A stretch of 64,000 nt of DNA from Pelobates cultripes (taxonomy: Eukaryota; Chordata; Amphibia; Anura; Pelobatidae): positions 97,620,167 through 97,684,166 of the forward strand of contig OW240921.1 in the NCBI GenBank assembly GCA_933207985.1, written 5' to 3'. The position numbers and the translations under genes were made by a program. Position 1 is the stretch's first letter; every line of letters starts with the position of its first letter. Shown here piece by piece: positions 1 to 11,489 of the stretch. Under the pieces are notes generated by a model. The model was given only the letters and a program-made list of their open reading frames with translations. It had not been told where the DNA came from and did not search any database.

Positions 1-110
1 AAAAAATGCAAAGGTGAATGCATACATGTTTTCATTTGGGGTTATATCTGCTAAATAGTGATTTATTTTACTATACTTTTTTGTATTTGGGCAGTTGAGT
101 GTCCCTTTAA
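1..110. repeat. Right end of a TTAA-terminated MITE (cut by window start)
   Basis: The stretch ends in gagtgtccctttaa, which matches the end of the repeat at 25590-25928 (ggagtgtctctttaa). The TTAA at 107-110 would be the terminal or target tetranucleotide. The left part lies outside the window, so the family call rests on about 25 bases. Confidence 0.35.
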
Positions 111-785
111 GATTACACAGATTGTTTGTTAAGGGGTACCACATAATGCATTTGGCATTGTCTCCACAGTAAACACTTTAAAAAACGTTCTATAGAAGTT
201 CGTTAATATTCTGTGCACTGCCCCTTCCACATTGCGCTTTTAATGAGCATTAAATTACAATAAATAGGTAAGAAGGGGTTTGACGGTTCCAAACTCTATA
301 ATAGCCCTCTCTGCAAGAATAATAGCTAAAAAGAAAACAGATGTCCTTGATATATACGCACAATGCTAATCAAACACCTGTGATCAGAAGATGCGAAAGA
401 ACTCTCTCCATTAATGCTAATCAGGAGCAATCACACTATATCAAGAGCAGAACAAACAAGGGTTCCATTATAACCATACGAGAATCCCGTGTACACCCTG
501 AATCTCTAGTGTTTATATTTTGATTATTACTAGACAAAATGTTTTCAATTATCTAAATCAATTCACTCCCGCACAATGGGCGCCAAGTTTGCAATGTCTG
601 ATACGAGTATTCGTATGCCTATGAGGAAAGGAACTGCAGTTCACAAGGGGAGCTTGTACTTATTTATAGCCTAGGAGACTTCTCGGCAAATTCTGTGAAG
701 CTTTAATATTATTCTGCTAATGGCAGATGCAAAGGTGCTTTGTTTCTCTGAGAAATCTCGATGGGAAGTAAGCGCACGGCTTTAA

Positions 786-807
786 AAATAATAATAATAA
801 TAATAAT
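786..807. repeat. (AAT)n microsatellite
   Basis: Seven near-perfect AAT units. It sits in otherwise unique DNA just upstream of a candidate conserved element at 875-1000. Confidence 0.8.
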
Positions 808-874
808 GAATTACTGATCTAATGCAAATGAACTCTGGCGGAGCGGTAGTAAGACTGTCTGTCTCTGTAGGTCA

Positions 875-1000
875 CTGTTAGCGACTCACTGAGCTCCAAG
901 CAGGTAATGTAATCCCGGTTAATGAGCTAGGTGTGAGAATCATCTATTCACATTGATGAGCCGAGCACTCAAATTAATTCTGCAACCACCACTGACAGGC
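875..1000. other. Candidate conserved non-coding element
   Basis: This is a base-balanced, low-repeat stretch with several homeodomain-like TAAT cores (ggttaatgagc, aaattaattctg) and no open frame. It resembles vertebrate conserved non-coding DNA in texture only. I cannot align it to other species here. Confidence 0.2.
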
Positions 1001-1816
1001 CTTATTATTTATTTTTTTTCAGGGAATTACGGAACATAATAGCTACGAAGATTCCAGTAATAAATAACATAATATGCACCATTTCTTGAAATGATACAAA
1101 TAATGATGATTTCCTCTAATAAAGAAAAACAGATGTTTCCGCTAACTGGGGACATTTATGACAAAAAATGTTTACTGCATGGTTCCATTGAACTATTGCT
1201 GCCCCGGAGGATTGAATTTGTTTTAAAACTGTTCCCAGTTAAATTTGATCTGTTATTTATTTATTTTTCGGCATGTAATAATATTTATTTTCGAACGGTG
1301 TTTTTATTCTTTTTTTTTTTTAATGTGTACTTTTTTTTTGTTTTGTTTTTTTAAATGTTTTATGAATGCAGACATGTTTATAGCTTTGTGGGCTTCAGTT
1401 TCTTGTTTCGATTTCAGAATGTTAGTAGGCGTTTGTAACTTGATTGGTGGCTGAAGTTAGCCATCACTTAAGTTACACAAAGTAGATAGACAAAGCACAA
1501 AAACACTGGAAGCTAATGCCGATTGGACTTTAGGAAGGCTTCAAGAAAAGACATCCTAAAAAAATATATTTATACGATTTGAGAACTGAACAAAAGTTGG
1601 GGGGAAATCTATGCAGAATTAGAAGAATTTTATTATAAAAAAGACATGATTTTTTAAGGTTGATCTATTTTAGTTTTAATCGTATAGGTACGATACATGA
1701 ATATAGATGCACCAAGTGTCCTGATTCTGAGGGTGCAGTCCCACTTTGAGATTCTATGTCGCATTTTCAGTACCCAGTGCCACAACTGGGCATTTTTCTT
1801 TAAATATTCCTGAACT
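1001..1816. other. Unique AT-rich DNA, nothing recognised
   Basis: Includes T-rich runs near 1300-1350. The short open frames here are low-complexity translations of T-runs and are not credible genes. Confidence 0.6.
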
Positions 1817-1941
1817 AGGGCTGGATTCAGTTAGTTTACTTAAGCTAATGTCCTTTAATTGAATAGCAGTTTACCATAGAGGTTTATGTAAAATGTTCTA
1901 TTCAATTACTTAGCGTATCACAAGTATGAGAATCTAACCCT
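1817..1941. repeat. Small fold-back MITE
   Basis: The ends are inverted: agggctggattca on the left and gaatctaaccct on the right. Inside, taattgaatag and ctattcaatta form a second inverted pair around a short loop. The length (about 125 bp) and symmetry fit a non-autonomous DNA transposon. No target duplication is clear. Confidence 0.45.
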
Positions 1942-3839
1942 TAGTGTCAAAGCTATCAGTATGGTAATGAGGTTTGTCAAGAACAATGGTGAAGTTAAAA
2001 CTGCAATCTAGGGATACACTTCATAATATTCATAAATTCCTTTTTTATGTGATTATCATTTTGTTGTACAACTATTCCTTGACGGTATGAAAAAAGGGCA
2101 GATTATTTTTTTTTTGTAATTGTGTCTGCAGACCAACTTTTCAAGAAGTACACTCTGATATCTATTGATTACAGCAGAAAAAAGGGTTACAAGTTACTCC
2201 AACATTAGTCAACCAAAAACAGAGTATGTCAGGGGTGCAACTAGTCCAAAAGTGCAAATATCTGTGGATGTGCAATGTTTCAAGAAGAAATTCCACCATA
2301 ACTACCAGATAACTACAACCATGACTGCTTCTTTTTTTTTCTTTTTTCTTTTGTTGTGCACAGAAAATACAAAACTTACTCAGAATGCCCCAACAACAGG
2401 TGCAAGGGAAACTGGGTACATGACTCAACATTTTAAAGAATTTAGAGGATTCTGCACATTTTACGACTACTTCTAAAAGCAAAAGTGGTCATGGTGGTTG
2501 GAGTACCCCTTTAATCTCCTCAAACATGGTTTATTTGCAGAAAAATTAAATTAAACTCTGCAACATTTAGCCCAAAGTAGCCAGGTTGGGAATACAGCCA
2601 AGTTAGAAAACACTTTGCAAATTTGCTTTCCAATTGACCATGATTCATCTTCTTAGTAAATAAGCCAGTGGTTTTTCGAAAGAGTCGTGCACAATGATGT
2701 AATCGCATATTTGATATTTAGAGCACATTCCCCCTACTGTAGAACAGTATCTTCATTTGAAACATAGAAAACTATCCATCTAGTGCTGAAATATCTAACA
2801 GCTTCTCATCAGATGTTTTGCTTTAATGAACACACTGCGTTGCTTTTTTTTTTTTCATGTTGCAAGCAACAGATTAAAGAAATGTTACTGTCCGTGAAAG
2901 GATTTATAAATTTGGAATCTAAATGACTTGTACATGCTGTGTAATGGAATGATAGAAATATGGATATCCCTGATTTATTCTAATATTACAAAATCAAAGA
3001 ACGTGACTGATCACATTCAGCAGAACAAACCCCTCTTTGTTGGAGGAGAAATAGAAGTGAGCGCCAAATTTATCTCACAAATAGAAAACATGTTTTTAGT
3101 ACGGCAGACATTGGTAAGACGTGAATTGTCCATATGTTCTACGTAAAACAAAGATTTAAAGTATGTCAAAGTTTGAGCGTTATTATATTGTGTGTTATTA
3201 ATTTAAAAAAAAAAAAGAAAACCAGCAGTTATTTATCTAGTTGAAAGACTTTTTCCCCAAATCTAAAGAATGGCCCCATCTCAGATTTGAACGCTGTCTG
3301 ATTTGGTTTTTTAACTCTTTCTAACTATCACATGTACTTCATATTTATTGATCGACATTGGACGAATGTATTCTGACCAACCTATAAACCTACTGTTAAT
3401 CCCATTATTACAAAGTTCATTTTGTTTCAAAATAAACAAAACAAAATCCGCCTAACATTTAAATGACAAATAAGATGCATAGGTTTCACAAAAACATAAG
3501 AGAATATATGGCTGTTCAGGAATACCCCAAAATGTAAAAGTATGGAAATGTATGCAATTAACATTTTTTATTTACTCGTGAATAATTTATACAACTATTG
3601 CCAGAGTAAAAAAAGATTTAGTTTAGCTAGTATATCGCCTTCAATATTTTAGTATTTTAAGCAGAATTCCATAAGAACAGTAGCAGAAATATAATTTTTT
3701 TGTCACATAATGGAAAAATAAAAAATACCTTGTTCGGGATATTTGTAAGAAAATTGAGTTTCCTGGAATGCAGCTTTTTAAAAAAGTGCCCAGATACAAT
3801 AAGCAGTTACATCAAACATACAGACAGACAGATGTGTGT
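1942..3839. other. AT-rich DNA with one MITE end near 2480-2514
   Basis: Mostly unique. At 2480-2514 the sequence ggttggagtacccctttaa looks like the right end of a TTAA-type MITE whose left end I could not fix. The two long open frames at 2162-2482 lie on opposite strands and look like chance frames. No exon is recognised. Confidence 0.5.
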
Positions 3840-4047
3840 ATATATATATATTGATAAAGACCCGCAGGGTCAAAACGACGGTTGGTTTGTTTGTGTTATA
3901 CACATTATTTAAATAAATCAGAATATTTTTTCACCAAGCCCTGTGAGTGCATCCTGGACTTTTCTTTACTTATATATTGGACGCACTACGGATGGCACCC
4001 AGGCAGATATATTAATAAGAAGAAGAAGGAGAGTGCCAAACTATTTA

Positions 4048-4050
<3 letters not shown>
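3840..4050. repeat. Dispersed repeat with hairpin plus aaaacg core
   Basis: A short hairpin (gaccc-gca-gggtc) is preceded by ttgataaa and followed at once by aaaacgacgg. The same layout occurs in the repeats near 45.6, 55.5 and 63.4 kb. It is followed by text about a 'ggacgcactacggatggcaccc' stretch typical of dispersed repeats. The superfamily is not known to me. Confidence 0.4.

Positions 4051-4051
<1 letters not shown>

Positions 4052-4083
<32 letters not shown>
4052..4083. repeat. (TA)n microsatellite
   Basis: About 16 TA units directly abutting the left end of the Tc1-like element, which is expected to target TA. Confidence 0.85.
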
Positions 4084-4085
<2 letters not shown>

Positions 4086-4378
4086 CTGTTCCAAATTATT
4101 ATGCAAATTATATTTTTCTCATTTACCTAAATAATTGATGTAAATAACAGTCAGCATAATTCTCATGTTATCAACTATTAAGAGTACAATTCAAATTTTA
4201 TTGAACAAACCTCCTAATGATAACACAGTATTTTTTTAAATGCACTGTTCCAAATTATTACGCACAGTAAGTTTCAAAACACTTTATAGGTTGTAAAGAA
4301 CTGAAAATTGTCATTTGTTGTGTTTGCAGCATATTTACTGAAATCAAAAGCTATTTCAATCAAACTTATAACAACATT

Positions 4379-4467
4379 TTAACCCCTTATGGACACATGA
4401 CATGTGTGACATGTGTGACATGTCATGATTCCATTTTATTCCAGAAGTTTGGTCCTTAAGGGGTTAA
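4379..4467 (+). repeat. Hairpin MITE copy 1, nested in Tc1
   Basis: Ends are ttaacccctta and ccttaaggggttaa, an inverted pair. The core carries acatgtgtgacatgtcatg, with one extra acatgtgtg unit compared with the copies at 24652 and 26588. A 10-bp direct repeat (aacattttaa) flanks it at 4373-4382 and 4467-4476. This may be the target duplication, or the TTAA at each end may be. Confidence 0.75.
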
Positions 4468-4485
4468 ACATTTTAACAGGTCACA

Positions 4486-5194
4486 TTACAATTTAACATA
4501 GGACTCCTTATTTGATAGCAGCTTCACAAGTCTTGCATCCATTGAACTTGTGAGTTTTTGGATAGTTTCTGCTTGAATTTGTTTGCAAGATGTCAGAATA
4601 GTATTCTTTGCAGCATGAGATGGTGCATAGTTCTTCCTTCTGTACCAGGGAAGAAAGTGGTCAGTCAGAAACTTCACATACTTTGCAGAGGTCATCTTTA
4701 CACCTTCGGGGACCCTAAAGGAGCCGACCAGTTCTCTTCCCATGATTCCGGCCCAAAACATGACTCCGCCACCGCCTTGTTTGAAAATTAGTCTTCATGT
4801 ATTTTTCTGCCCAATGCAGCCATTTCTGCTTGTGAGCATTGGTTAGTGGTGGCTGAATAGAAGGTTTATGCACAGTTGCAAGACTCTGGAGGACTCTACA
4901 CCTTGATGTCTGTGGGACTCCAGAGGCACCAGCAGCTTCAAATATCTGTTTGCTGCTATGTAATGTTATTTTAGCAGCTGCTCTCTTGATCTGATGAATG
5001 GATCTAGCAGAAATCTTCCTCAATGTGCCTTTATCTGCATGAACCCGTCTGTGCTCTGAATCAGCCACAAATCTCTTAATAGTGTGATGATCACGCTTAC
5101 GTTTTTGTGAAATATCTAATGTTTTCATACCTCGTCCAAGGCATTGAACTATTTCACTCTTTTCGGCAGCAGAGAGATCCTTTTTCTTCCACAT
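4486..5194 (-). pseudogene. Tc1-like transposase, internally deleted and frameshifted
   Basis: A Tc1/mariner transposase would cut and paste the element through an RNase H-fold DDE/DDD core after binding the terminal repeats with a helix-turn-helix domain. The N-terminal half (ATG at 5194) is readable for about 140 residues: it begins MWKKKDLSAAEKSEIVQCL, consistent with the HTH domain, and runs to a WAEKYMKTNFQ block. The frame then changes near 4760-4775; the second part has a VMFWAGIMGREL-type block, followed by NYAPSHAAKN and a C-terminal KLTSSMDARLVKLL block. The stretch that should hold the first catalytic Asp is missing between these blocks, and further segments are missing around the APSHAAKN block, where the other acidic residues should be. 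The total is far shorter than the usual 340 or so residues. The family call is strong from the motifs; the exact subfamily is not. Confidence 0.8.
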
Positions 5195-5335
5195 ATTGCA
5201 TGAAAATGGTGCTCTGCTTAATAATGTGAAACACCCTTCTTTAGTAGTTGTTCCTTAAATTGGACTCACCTGGCAATCTAATTATCACAGGTGTCCGAGT
5301 TCGTTTGGCTTTGACTCACACAGCCTCCATGAAAA

Positions 5336-6164
5336 TAAAGGTTTCAGAAGTGTATTTACTTTAGAGGTTAGAGGGTTAATGCTCTTGTGCACTCTAACTA
5401 GCGCAGAGTTATAATCCTAAGAGACCCATATCACTTGTTTAAATGGCCATAACCTAATGTGCAGCCCTACGAGCCTGCTGTAACGTGGTTTATATTGACA
5501 AAGAAACTAATATTCTAAACAATATGCATGGCAAAGATTGAAACGGGGTCCTGATAAAGCTTTCTCAGGTGGTCCCTCCAGACCTTTAGCTATCGTTTTA
5601 TGGCGAAGTATAAAAGATAAAATACTGCATATGTTCTTAATGGTGCTAAACAAGTGACTATACATAATGATATAGCTGGAAGCGCTTTTCCTAAAATGCC
5701 TTGCTAATCTGTCTAGTCCCAGGAACTCATTTGTCATCAGAGACTAATGAATATGCTCTTTCTTCCAGTCACTCGATATTCACATTCCCTCATCTGTAAT
5801 CACTCTATCGCTCTATCCAAACATATTTTCATATGTGTCACTTTTCATAGTTTGCATCTTGAATCATAATAATACATGCATTTTGAAAGTTGATGACAAA
5901 TGTCCGCTGCTATACCGAGAACAGTTTTACAAACACAATATAATATTTTCCTTTGGTTTTATATACAACATGCTCTGATTCATATTGTCATAATCACACT
6001 ACCAGTGCATCTGCTGATCGCTAGTTTATGTGCATTATCCCAGCACTTGCAAGAATCTCTCAGATGTTTGAGAAGGTTTCCAAGGAATCTTCTAATTGAC
6101 CCAACAGACCACTATATATACACAAGGTAAATATACACATGTATTGTATACTGAAATCTTTACT
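5336..6164. other. Unique AT-rich DNA, nothing recognised
   Basis: No repeat with a second copy in the window and no convincing exon. Short open frames (for example 5507-5737 and 5900-6130) have no recognisable domain. Confidence 0.5.
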
Positions 6165-6636
6165 TTAAAAGGACCACTATAGGCACCCAGACCACTTCAG
6201 CTTAATGAAGTGGTCTGGGTGCCTGGTCCAGCTAGGTTTAACCCTTTTTGCTCTAAACATAGCAGTTTCACAGAAACTGCTATGTTTACCTATAGGTTAA
6301 TCCAGCCTCTAGTGGCTCTCTCATTGACAGCCGCTAGAGGCACTTCCGCGCTTCTCACTGTGATTTTCACAGTGAGAAGATGCCAGCATCCATAGGAAAA
6401 CATTGAGAATGCTTTCCTATGAGACTGGCTGAATGCGCGCGCGGTTCTTGCCGCGCATGCGCATTCAGCCAGGGACGTCAGAAGAGGGAGGAGAGTCCCA
6501 GAGCCGAGGAAGCCCGGCACTGGAAAAAAAGGTAAGGGATTAACCCCTTCCTCCCACCTCTGTGCCACAGGAGTGGGCCCCTGAGGGTGGGGGCACCCTC
6601 AGGGCACGTTTTCCTGGCACTATTGTGGTCCTTTAA
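6165..6636 (+). repeat. Multi-hairpin TTAA MITE, copy 1
   Basis: The terminal inverted repeats are ttaaaaggaccactata on the left and tattgtggtcctttaa on the right. The interior is a chain of separate hairpins: one at 6187-6221 (agaccacttcagctt against its complement), one on aacatagcagttt, one on ttctcactgtga, a GC-rich one on gctgaatgcgc, and one on cctgagggtg. An inverted copy lies at 17906-18408. There is no coding capacity; the open frames within it are by-products of the palindromes. Confidence 0.85.
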
Positions 6637-7033
6637 GTTTGGCCAATCTAATGTTCGATAAAACACTTAATTGACTCTGCTACATTTCTAAGTAGTGAAC
6701 TCATCTATACTAAGTGATCCTACCAGCTTCTAGACAGTAGTATTATAGAAATTACAAGGAAAAGGCAGTAGGTAATAAAGTTAAAAGTTTTGAAGGTCAG
6801 ATAAAGTCACAAACTGCATATTTTATGCCAAGAAAGCACATTTGAGGTCTTTTTTGACTCTATTATTCTGGACTTTTCTTCTGTGGCGAGTACCTACTCT
6901 GCTTGTCCTAATTATATGCTAAACCTGTGTTTTGGCATGATATAAAACCCAATGGATTGAGTCTTTGTTGAAACTGTTGGTTGTGGCTTTGTGACAACCC
7001 ATACTAGGGGCCAAGTCAAATCCACTACAGAAA

Positions 7034-7099
7034 ATGAATTATCATCAAGAGTAAGACATTCCTATGGATGAATTATCATCAAGAGTAAGACATTCCTAT
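7034..7099. repeat. 34-bp tandem duplication
   Basis: A 32-base unit beginning atgaattatcatcaag and ending gacattcctat occurs at 7034-7065 and again, identically, at 7068-7099. Perfect identity suggests a recent event or collapse/duplication in assembly. Confidence 0.9.
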
Positions 7100-7368
7100 C
7101 ATATGTTTGGTAAGGTTTGGGAACCCTGGAAGGTTTATACAAACAGGAAGGGCATATTCGGATAGAGAGGTGGAGGGGGGGAGAGGTGTGTGTTTTTTTT
7201 TTTTTTATGATAAATGTAAAAATTTGCATTGTCGAATAACTTAAAATAGCGAAATTAGATTTAAAATACAATCTTATAGTCGACATTCCTTGTAAATGCA
7301 TGTTAAAGATTGTATAACGTATAATGAGTTTTTTCCTCAATGTTAAATAAAGAATATCAAAAAGAAAA
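7100..7368 (+). mobile_element. Possible 5'-truncated L1 3' end
   Basis: The segment ends in gttaaataaagaatatcaaa, which resembles the AATAAA-plus-A-rich tail of frog L1 elements. No open frame and no target duplication were found, so this is a weak call. Confidence 0.25.
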
Positions 7369-7549
7369 GAACGGTCCATCTACTACACTGAACTATAATA
7401 TGGACTGCTATCACACAGGTGTGAAGGGATAACCCCATCACCATTCGGCTAATTGAACTCCCTTCTATCAGCCTTCCCCAGTCTTTCGCTCCTTTTGTTG
7501 TTCTATTCATTATTTTGTTCAGTTCCCGAACCGAAACCACCCCAGAGAC

Positions 7550-8300
7550 TAATTAGAACTAAGAACGCCATGTATCTATTTCGAAAACCGCAGACTAATT
7601 GAATGCTCCCAGGTGGCCGCCATTTCGTGCACAGGAATACATGTGGTGAGAACAATGGGCGGTGGCCATCTTGTCTCTCGAACGCTGTCTGCGGGACTTG
7701 GTCGTCGTGTGCCTGGAACTGTTTTCGGCAACGCACTCGCACTAACAGAGGTCTCTATGGAACTCTGCTACATTCCCTTTCCTAGCAACTCAGACGAATG
7801 GAGTTCGGGAGTTTCAAACTACCGAACACAAGGAGCATTCTCCACGAACCAGAAAGATTTTACCTATTGCGGTTTTCGTATAAAACCTCACGAACAGAGA
7901 CCGGCTCTTGCTACATTTCTTCTGGAACTGTTTCCTGGCTTCAACCTCGTGGCAGACCGGTCAACTCTCCCTGTGGTGCCGTTCGGTAACTACCGAACAG
8001 ATTTGGCTGATTTTTTAATATGTTGCTCCCACAAAGACAAGCTACCCACGGATTTCTGTGGGGTTCCTATGTGGTTTTGGGGTATTTCCAGAAATTGTGA
8101 AAAATTTTACTTTTTCTGACCAGAGGATAATTGAGTTTAGTATGTTCTCAAAACTCAATTATCTCGCTGGCTCAGAGGAGGAGATATGTGTTGTATAAAT
8201 TGAATACCTGTGTTCTCATTAAACCAGTCTTGTCCCAGCATTATGCTTTGGCTAATTTGTGGGTTATTATGTGACACCAGCGATACTGGAACCTGTGGAT
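7550..8300 (+). mobile_element. LTR-like dispersed repeat, copy 1
   Basis: This region matches, with divergence, the minus strand of 48160-49060. Shared blocks include the gttcggtaactaccgaac region, a ctcaattatctc block near 8150, an attaaa signal at about 8218 and the cccagcattatgctttggct block. The attaaa site and the position of the blocks suggest a long terminal repeat. The 168-residue open frame at 7613-8119 lies wholly inside the repeat and matches no gene I know. TG...CA ends could not be fixed. Confidence 0.45.
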
Positions 8301-8662
8301 TATTGGAGTATTATTTTATGGGAAAAGGATATGCAAAACGGTGATACCTGCTCAGACCGTCACAGCAAGCACTACAGTTTTGACCATTGCTGCTTCTTGT
8401 TCCTTACGTACAGCGATAGCATAAAACAATTTAAACCATCCAGGAGACAAATAAATAATTACCTGGCCTTACGACATTGTCCATCAAATTCTGATCTTTC
8501 TTAAACTTACGTTCTTTGGCCATTGGATCAGATCTGAAAAACACTAACATGGGTTACCAGAAGTAATTTAACTAAAACCACCTTAAATCATTGGACAGAG
8601 CAGTGAAAGCAAGACAGAAGCAAAGAAAGCAAAGTGTATGAGTCAGAAGACACTAATTGATG

Positions 8663-8715
8663 CAATGTGAGGAAGAGACGGTTTATGTACAATGTGAGGA
8701 AGAGACGGTTATGAC
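8663..8715. repeat. 27-bp tandem duplication
   Basis: The unit caatgtgaggaagagacggt appears at 8663 and again at 8690 with one indel in its tail. Confidence 0.85.
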
Positions 8716-8981
8716 GGTTTATTCTCCAGCTTTAAACTCACACAGCATTGGCTTTCTTTCTAATATGGAAGTAATGTGTTCCTCACAAAGCTTCACTTTT
8801 AATGTCAACATCATAGGCAATATGTGTATTAGCTAGGTTTATTTCAACCTTTTATAAGAGACACAGAAAATTCATAATACATGTTTAAAATTCTTATTAG
8901 TTAAGTATTAATACAGTTGGTATTTTAGTTTATTATATTTTCTCAGGACGTATATATGTTTTTGTGATCATATTTATATGA

Positions 8982-9060
8982 GGGTCGTTCTGAAAGTAAT
9001 GACTGTTTGCTATTTGCTCTGCTTCCAAACTATTAACGCACACGTGATATCTTTACACGA
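8982..9060. mobile_element. Possible mariner-type terminal remnant
   Basis: gagggtcgttctgaaagtaa resembles the outer end of several mariner-like elements. No transposase and no matching opposite end are seen within the next kilobase. Confidence 0.3.
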
Positions 9061-9165
9061 CCAGATAGAGTAACTCCTCCTGCTTGACTATCATCATTTC
9101 TGTAATTTTAGGTTTTTAGGTCTAGTACAACCAGGGCTGCCATAAGGGAGTGAAACCAGTGACAG

Positions 9166-9850
9166 TGTAACAGTACTTACCCAGTCCTCCTGCCGGCTGG
9201 GGTCCTCCGTTCGAGTTGCATGCCGTACAGTATTAAGAACGCTGCTCTGGGTTATTATTTGTAATTCGGGTTTATCAGCATATATTTATCTATTATGTGA
9301 TAAAACTAAAAAATTTATACAAACAAAAAAAAAAAGTATGCTGCTCGCGTTGAGAGCACGTTCTTAAAGGGAAAATGGGAGCCTAACCTTGTGGTCGGCT
9401 CCTATTGGACTTTGTCCTTCTGGCGCCCCCATTCACGCACATTTTGGGGTGCAGGCATGATGTGGACCAATCAAATAAAACAAATGATTATTTTAACTTA
9501 ACTGGCCCAAGACACTGTGCCCTATTGTGGTTTCTGTTCCCAGTATCCTTTAGTGCATTCCTTGTGCTATTGTATTGTATTCTGGTATTGACCTTGGCTT
9601 TGTTGCCTGACTGAGTTTCTCTTTAACCCTTGCCTGTCTTGTTTTCTCATCTGATTCACCACGTACCCGACTTTAACTAGTTCTCATTTTCACTGTCTCT
9701 CCGTTACCCAGACTTGGGCTTGTATTTCAACTACTCTTTACACTAACTAACGTTTAGTCCGGCCACTCTAAGGCCCGGTAAGACGTTTATATTTCCTTTG
9801 TTCATCCTTGCTATCCTAGACTATGTGTGTTAGGGTTATACTCCGTGACA
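9166..9850 (+). mobile_element. Solo LTR, family A, copy 1 (diverged)
   Basis: It begins tgtaacagtacttaccc and ends ctccgtgaca, so it has the TG...CA form. Its last 90 bases (ggccactctaaggcccggta onward) align with the ends of 34296-34722 and 35777-36552. A small inverted pair (ttaagaacgctgctc near 9232 and gagagcacgttcttaa near 9352) marks a probable nested insertion. The flanks gacag and gaagg are not a clean duplication. Confidence 0.6.
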
Positions 9851-10139
9851 GAAGGTTGTCACACGCCTGGCGATCCTGGGGTGCCCAGGCCCCACATTCC
9901 CAATGTGTACATATATATTATGATTATCGCTATATATGTGTCCCGGTGACCACGCGGCTGCCTTTATGGTGAAGAGGGGGCCCAGAAAACATCAGCTTCC
10001 AGCAGCTCCTCTCTCCCTGACCACGTTTAAGAGGCAGGGATAGGGAAATAAAATTAAGAAATTAATAATAAAAATGTTTTTAAATAAATTGTTTAAAATA
10101 AAAAAATAAACCTTTTCCCACTGAATGCATCCCTAACCT

Positions 10140-10460
10140 ACCCATATACATAAACACACACTGCATCCACTACATAGACAAACACTGAATCTAATACACA
10201 CACACTGCATCCACTACACAAACACACACTGCATCCATTACACACACACACACTGCATCCACTACATAAACAGTCTGCATCCACTATACACACAGAACAA
10301 TACACGAACACACACACCGCATTCACTATACCCATTACATCCACTATACACACACTGTATCCACTACACAAACACACTCTGCATCCACTATACACACAGC
10401 ACCACTACACAAACACGCACACTGCATTTACTATATGCACTACATCCACTGATCCATTGA
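10140..10460. repeat. CA-rich decayed minisatellite
   Basis: Irregular repeats of ctgcatccactacac mixed with (CA)n, in units of roughly 20-30 bases. The open frame on the minus strand is a translation of the repeat. Confidence 0.85.
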
Positions 10461-11489
10461 TTAGCACGCAATATAAAGTTTTATTTAGCTATACACTGCA
10501 CATGTGTCCTGAGATGAAACAAGATTTGTGGACCTCTTTTACACAGCATTGATGTGATGTCTAAGAAAAAAAAACTTGGAAAATGGTTGAGGACATATTG
10601 GAGAACGAATACGTAAAAATCCTTTTTGATATATGATTGTCAGCTTACTAAGGACATTGTCTTACATGTAATCAAGAGCTTTGTAAATATTGTGTATCAG
10701 TTGCCTGTGTTTTAGGAGTTTGTCTGTTATTTGTTCAACTCCTTAAGAGGAGTGAATTAATAGAAAATGTCATTAATGTTTTACAAAAGCAAAAAAAAAA
10801 AAAGACTATAAAGGTACAGTATGCTTTACAACTTCTTGTGTTTGTTTTATTCTCTGCACTATTTATTTGCTTGTAGCTGTTTCAATTATCACAATCAATG
10901 CCCTCAGGTTGGTCGTTTGGTGTACTGCACAGATTGTTTGCAGAAAAACGTTAAAACACATCTACCTGACAGTTCACAAAAGGGGAAAGAAAATGCAAGA
11001 GTAACAGAATTGTATTCCTCACATTTTAGTGTGAATTTGGTTAATGTTTCACATGCTGCTAGTAACTAGCGAGAACATATGGTTTAAACATAAACCCCTA
11101 CATTTCTATATACATCGACATGGAAATATGTGAAACAATGTTCTTTCCCATAGTTCTCCGGTAAATGATATTCTGGAATTCTTGATAATGTGGAACTGCT
11201 TTCACTGGAGGTTGTCTGTTTCAATAACTTCGTGAATTTTGATAGTATTTTAGGAAATCTGGATATTTTCCATCATAATAAGGAGTGATGTCTAAGTTTG
11301 GGCTGTTTTTAATATCACTTACTGAACGTACCCATTCTCCCTTAATCTACAGCATCAATGATTGACTTAGTATAATAGTTCAGTATTTATGCATCCTTTG
11401 CCCTGACCCCAGTCCTAAATGCCATTATCTCAATTTGCGATGTTTGCCATCATCTTTCATTTCACTTTCCACAATCTCCCTCACTAATC
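10461..11489. other. Unique DNA, nothing recognised
   Basis: AT-rich, with a short A-tract near 10790. The open frame at 10821-11069 has no domain I recognise. Confidence 0.5.

Larger units (their letters stand above)
4084..5335 (-). mobile_element. Decayed Tc1/mariner-type DNA transposon
   Basis: The left end, cctgttccaaattattatgc, is a Tc1-type terminal sequence and starts at the TA tract. A diverged repeat of it lies at 4246-4266. The interior encodes Tc1-like transposase pieces on the minus strand (4486-5194). The 5' leader of the gene (5200-5300) is present, but I do not see a matching terminal repeat at the right end, so the 5' end may be truncated or diverged; the right boundary is approximate. 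A separate hairpin repeat is nested at 4379-4467. Internal deletions in the gene make this a non-autonomous fossil. Confidence 0.75.

Noticed and set aside
2162..2482. Overlapping 103- and 106-residue frames on both strands
   Set aside because: Mirror frames over one low-information stretch with no domain, codon or splice support.
7613..8119. 168-residue open frame
   Set aside because: It lies wholly inside a dispersed LTR-like repeat with a diverged, non-coding second copy at 48160-49060.
10138..10395. Cys/Val-rich minus-strand protein
   Set aside because: Translation of a CA-rich minisatellite.
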